Source of the DNA: Fibrobacter sp.
GTDB lineage: Bacteria > Fibrobacterota > Fibrobacteria > Fibrobacterales > Fibrobacteraceae
Assembly: GCA_017520105.1 (NCBI GenBank)
Contig: JAFWRL010000198.1
Location: forward strand, 1 to 8,957
Direction of reading: 5' to 3'
Length of the DNA stretch: 8,957 nt
Positions 6,381-8,957 of the stretch are shown here, one piece after another (position 1 is the stretch's first letter; the number at the start of each line of letters is the position of its first letter). The notes beneath the pieces were generated by a model, which ran no database searches, had not been told where the DNA came from, and was given only the letters and a program-made list of their open reading frames with translations. The position numbers and the translations under genes are program-made.

Positions 6381-7376
6381 TTAAACTGTCTGGATGCCGA
6401 GCAACACGAGATAGCCGACATAGAGGCTTAAGAAGAGCGCTCCGCCTAATCGTCCAAACCCGCCTATTCGCTTACCGTTCTTTTTCTTGAACGGAATGCA
6501 AATAAGGAACAACAAAAGCGTGAGTGCCGACATAATTGGCAGATCGCGACTCAACACTTCGGGATCCATAGCCTTGATTGGAGCGATGACGGCTGCAAGC
6601 CCGACGACAGTAAGTGTATTGAAAATGTTTGAACCGATGATATTTCCGACGGCTAAATCGTTTTCGCCACGGCGAGCTGCGGCGATTGAACTCGCCAATT
6701 CCGGAAGCGAAGTACCTACAGCGACAATGGTAAGTCCAATAAGCAAGTCGCTTACGCCAAGGGCCTGAGCCACGTTGATGGCTCCCCATACAAGCATCCG
6801 GGAACTTGCTATGAGCAAGGCAAGGCCTACAATAAGCAACAAGATGGATTTGCCGATAGAAACTTTTTCAGCGGGCTCGGTATCCGAATCGAGGGCTTCG
6901 CCTCCCCCGCTTTTTCTTTTCTGTTTTGCTTTCCATTCACTCAAAATATTGAATATCATGATGACAACGAATGCAATCAACAGCGCCATTCCGTCTGCAA
7001 ACGAAACGTTGCCGTCCTTGAGCAAAAAGACGGTCAAAATGGTCGTTAGAATAAGAATTGGAATGTCACGTGTCATTGCCTGCTTCTTGACGACAAGCGG
7101 TGTTATAAGCGCTGTCGCACCAAGAATCAGTGCGATGTTTGCGATATTCGAACCGTAGGCATTGCCGAGCGCAAGTTGCGGTGAATTGTTCATTGCGGAC
7201 AAAATCGAAACGACCATTTCTGGTGCCGATGTTCCAAAGCCCACAATCACCATTCCGATAAGGAAGGTGCTCATGCCAAAAAATTGGGCTACGCCGACAG
7301 CCCCATCTACAAAGCGGTCTGCACTCCAGACCAGAAGAACAAGGCCTACGACGATAGCCGCAATAGAAAGAATCAT
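6381..7376 (-). CDS. Calcium/sodium (cation) antiporter, CaCA family, YrbG-like
   Basis: A 331-residue inner-membrane protein with about ten hydrophobic segments in two inverted halves, the normal bacterial CaCA layout and length. The first alpha repeat is G-F-G-T-S-A-P-E (46-53) with GNAYGSN (71-77); the second is A-V-G-T-S-L-P-E (219-226) with GNIIGSN (244-250). E53 and E226 are the expected ion-binding acids. A charged cytoplasmic loop (about 147-173, Lys-rich then Asp/Glu-rich) separates the halves. Members exchange Ca2+ for Na+ (or H+/K+) and usually export calcium; direction and counter-ion cannot be read here. The start is ATG at 7376, 6 bases after the stop of the upstream barrel gene, with no clear Shine-Dalgarno, so it is probably translated from that gene's transcript. 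Confidence 0.95.
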   Translation of the reverse strand: MILSIAAIVVGLVLLVWSADRFVDGAVGVAQFFGMSTFLIGMVIVGFGTSAPEMVVSILSAMNNSPQLALGNAYGSNIANIALILGATALITPLVVKKQAMTRDIPILILTTILTVFLLKDGNVSFADGMALLIAFVVIMIFNILSEWKAKQKRKSGGGEALDSDTEPAEKVSIGKSILLLIVGLALLIASSRMLVWGAINVAQALGVSDLLIGLTIVAVGTSLPELASSIAAARRGENDLAVGNIIGSNIFNTLTVVGLAAVIAPIKAMDPEVLSRDLPIMSALTLLLFLICIPFKKKNGKRIGGFGRLGGALFLSLYVGYLVLLGIQTV

Positions 7377-7382
7377 GTTGTA

Positions 7383-8330
7383 CTAGAATGCGTAGAATGT
7401 AGCGCCGACTGTAATCGACTTGGCAGAAAGGTTGTTGATTGGCCACTTGTTGTAGTTGTCATACTGGTTGTTGAGACCCCAGCTGAAGCGGGCATCGAAG
7501 CCGACATAACGGTTTGCGCGGATGCCGAAGCCAAGGACTATCGACCAGTCCATTCCTTGACGGTATTCTTCTTCCATCATGTCTTCGTTAAAGCTTGTGG
7601 ATTTGTCGGAAGACCTGACTTTAATCTTATCAGAAACGGCGAATGCGGGCTGGACACCGACGTCAAAGTACAAATTCGATTTCGCGCTCTTCAAGGAGAG
7701 GAGGAGTGGTACGCAGATGCGGTACTGGCTGAATGACACTCGGTATTCACCGAACTTTTCGTTGAAGACATCGTTATAGCTGTTGCTTACCTTGTCGTGT
7801 TCAAACAACACGCCTGTCTTGAAAGCCATGTTGTATTCATCCAACGGGAAAAGCGCAAAGGCACCGACGCTCCAGATTAAGCCGTAATAGCGGTCATACT
7901 CGTAACGGCCGTTGTCGCCCGAAAGGAAATTGCTACCGACAAAGCCCTGGAGACCGAACGTGAAGTTCCAAGGGATAAGTCCGCGGAGCTGGTCCATGTC
8001 GATGTTTTGTGCCGTGGGCTTTTCGGAGACATAGACCGTCTTTACCGGACGTCCGTGATGTTCAACTTCGCTTGGCGAATAGACTGGACGGTAAACGAAC
8101 TTCTTCGATGATTTTTTGGAGACTGGTTTTGCTGCGTCTGCGCCACGGACTGCGGCGGGCTGTGCAAACATGTTTTCTGGAGCAAGTTCCTGTTCGACAT
8201 TGGCGAACTTTGCATCCATTGTTTCCTGTGCTGCTGGAGCGGCGGCCGCTTCTGCTGCTGGGGCAGCGTCTTGTGCCATAACGGCAGAAATTGCAAGTGC
8301 TGTTAAAATTCCGGTGTATTTCAGATTCAT
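7383..8330 (-). CDS. Outer-membrane beta-barrel protein (porin / OMP_b-brl-like)
   Basis: A 315-residue exported protein. The signal peptide MNLKYTGILTALAISAVMA probably ends at V-M-A|Q (after residue 19). Next comes an Ala/Pro-rich segment (about 21-37) and a basic, likely disordered linker with K-K-S-S-K-K (72-77) up to about residue 118. From about 121 (WNFTFGLQGFVGSNFL) to the end the protein alternates in amphipathic strands. It closes with T-V-G-A-T-F-Y-A-F, whose terminal Phe and aromatic alternation fit the signal read by the BAM assembly machine. It resembles small 8-10-strand barrels (OMP_b-brl / porin-family annotations in FCB bacteria). The ligand is unknown. The start is well supported by GGAGGA 5 bases upstream and a -10/-35 pair further up. 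The antiporter gene follows 6 bases after the stop. Confidence 0.9.
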   Translation of the reverse strand: MNLKYTGILTALAISAVMAQDAAPAAEAAAAPAAQETMDAKFANVEQELAPENMFAQPAAVRGADAAKPVSKKSSKKFVYRPVYSPSEVEHHGRPVKTVYVSEKPTAQNIDMDQLRGLIPWNFTFGLQGFVGSNFLSGDNGRYEYDRYYGLIWSVGAFALFPLDEYNMAFKTGVLFEHDKVSNSYNDVFNEKFGEYRVSFSQYRICVPLLLSLKSAKSNLYFDVGVQPAFAVSDKIKVRSSDKSTSFNEDMMEEEYRQGMDWSIVLGFGIRANRYVGFDARFSWGLNNQYDNYNKWPINNLSAKSITVGATFYAF

Positions 8331-8335
8331 AATAA

Positions 8336-8341
8336 TCCTCC
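8336..8341 (-). promoter_or_regulatory. Shine-Dalgarno GGAGGA for the barrel gene
   Basis: On the minus strand GGAGGA lies 5 bases ahead of the ATG at 8330. It is the strongest ribosome-binding site in the window and fixes that start. Confidence 0.75.
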
Positions 8342-8357
8342 GATGTAATCATGTATT

Positions 8358-8387
8358 ATTATAGTATTTTTATATCCTAAAAACCAA
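8358..8387 (-). promoter_or_regulatory. Sigma-70-type promoter for the barrel-antiporter pair
   Basis: On the minus strand, TTGGTT (8387-8382) and TATAAT (8363-8358) are separated by 18 bases. The -10 is a perfect consensus; the -35 matches only the TTG half. The predicted transcript start near 8351 leaves a leader of about 20 bases containing the GGAGGA site. No separate promoter is evident for the antiporter. Confidence 0.55.
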
Positions 8388-8433
8388 TACAAAATACACG
8401 CAAGTATGCAATAAAATACTAGATTAGGCGTAT

Positions 8434-8957
8434 ATGAAGATTAATATTGTTCAATCCGCTTCGGGCAAAGCCAATGCCAGTGCCCTCTTTTTCGTAAAAA
8501 AGTCCGTCCAGTTTTCCGATGTGCTTTCAGAAAACGCTGAAAAACAAGTAGAATCCGTTTTGAACGGTATGGAAGACGGACCGTTCGAAGATCTCGAATA
8601 TTTGGAAATTGACAACCAACCTACGATTTTTGTGGATGCGGCGAAGGAACGCGGGCTCTCTGCTCTCGACCACTTGCGCATGGCTGCCTATCGTCTGGCC
8701 AAGAAAGCGAGCAAACGCCAGATTCCGATGGTTTCTATCATGCTGGCCGATGCTGCACCGGAGCAGTTCAAGAGCGTTTTGCATGGCCTCCACTATGCGG
8801 ACTACAAGTTTGACGCCTACAAAAGCAAGCAGAAGGATGCTTTCCAGGTCACGTTCGAAATTGTTGCCGGGGATCAATCTGCTGTATTCAAGAAAATTGC
8901 CGAAGATGTGGCTGTAGAACACAAGGCGGTTGTTCTTGCGAAGAATCTCATCAATAC
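8434..8957 (+). CDS. pepA: Leucyl aminopeptidase (M17 family), N-terminal part, truncated by window edge
   Basis: The frame opens with ATG at 8434 and continues without a stop to the end, giving 174 complete codons. The visible part matches the N-terminal regulatory (macro-like) domain of cytosolic M17 aminopeptidases: hydrophobic strands with FVKKS, a DHLRMAAYRLAKKASK helix (79-94), a VSIMLAD strand (100-106), GLHYADYKFDAYK (118-130) in the place of the family's 'G..L..Y.F..Y' signature, and V-V-L-A-K-N-L-I-N-T at the edge, the start of the 'A.dLvNtP' segment that leads into the catalytic domain. The two-zinc catalytic residues lie beyond the window, so activity cannot be judged. There is no signal peptide and no strong Shine-Dalgarno (only AGG at 8426-8428). 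It diverges from the barrel gene across a 103-base AT-rich gap. Confidence 0.85.
   Translation, partial: MKINIVQSASGKANASALFFVKKSVQFSDVLSENAEKQVESVLNGMEDGPFEDLEYLEIDNQPTIFVDAAKERGLSALDHLRMAAYRLAKKASKRQIPMVSIMLADAAPEQFKSVLHGLHYADYKFDAYKSKQKDAFQVTFEIVAGDQSAVFKKIAEDVAVEHKAVVLAKNLIN

Noticed and set aside
7284..7736. 150-codon open frame on the plus strand
   Set aside because: It straddles the junction of two well-supported minus-strand genes and shows no domain.
8527..8922. 131-codon open frame on the minus strand
   Set aside because: Antisense to the aminopeptidase start, whose M17 N-terminal signature is recognisable.

Overview
The window looks like chromosomal DNA from a Gram-negative bacterium of the Fibrobacter/Bacteroidetes (FCB) side, most likely a Fibrobacter relative. 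The grounds are four outer-membrane beta-barrel-type proteins with Sec signals (or, for a 5'-truncated one, a close paralogue with a signal), a plug-less porin-like barrel of FCB style, moderate GC content, Shine-Dalgarno sites at only some genes, and an interspersed repeat of the CGTCATTCTG...CCAGAATGACG type. This assignment rests on recognising styles and families, not on a database match.

Layout. (1) Positions 2-2014 (+): two tandem, clearly homologous cell-envelope proteins. The first enters from the left edge, so only its C-terminal 234 residues are seen. The second is complete at 431 residues, with a lipoprotein-like signal peptide, a helical middle and a C-terminal barrel-like domain. 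A perfect 8-bp hairpin at 2041-2059 separates them from a convergent gene. (2) 2064-2648 (-): ribonuclease HI with an N-terminal viroplasmin-type hybrid-binding domain, all catalytic residues present. (3) 2696-6194 (+): a tightly packed three-gene unit diverging from the RNase H gene. It encodes an unrecognised protein (TTG start behind AGGAG), a PHP-family metallophosphoesterase/exonuclease, and a 685-residue outer-membrane barrel whose ATG overlaps the PHP stop by one base. (4) 6195-6380: a gene-free gap between convergent genes, almost filled by a modular inverted-repeat element with one end arm duplicated. (5) 8330-6381 (-): a 315-residue outer-membrane barrel protein with a good promoter and GGAGGA site, followed after 6 bases by a CaCA-family cation/Ca2+ antiporter. 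(6) 8434-8957 (+): the start of an M17 leucyl aminopeptidase, diverging from the barrel gene and cut by the right edge.

Most content is housekeeping (RNA/DNA hybrid removal, small nucleotide or RNA-end turnover, calcium export, peptide degradation) mixed with envelope genes of unknown substrate. I see no CRISPR array, phage, integrase, transposase, tRNA or rRNA, and no convincing new defence or biosynthetic system. The items most worth a second look are the tandem barrel/lipoprotein paralogues at the left, the repeat element at 6223-6372, and the PHP plus outer-membrane barrel operon.
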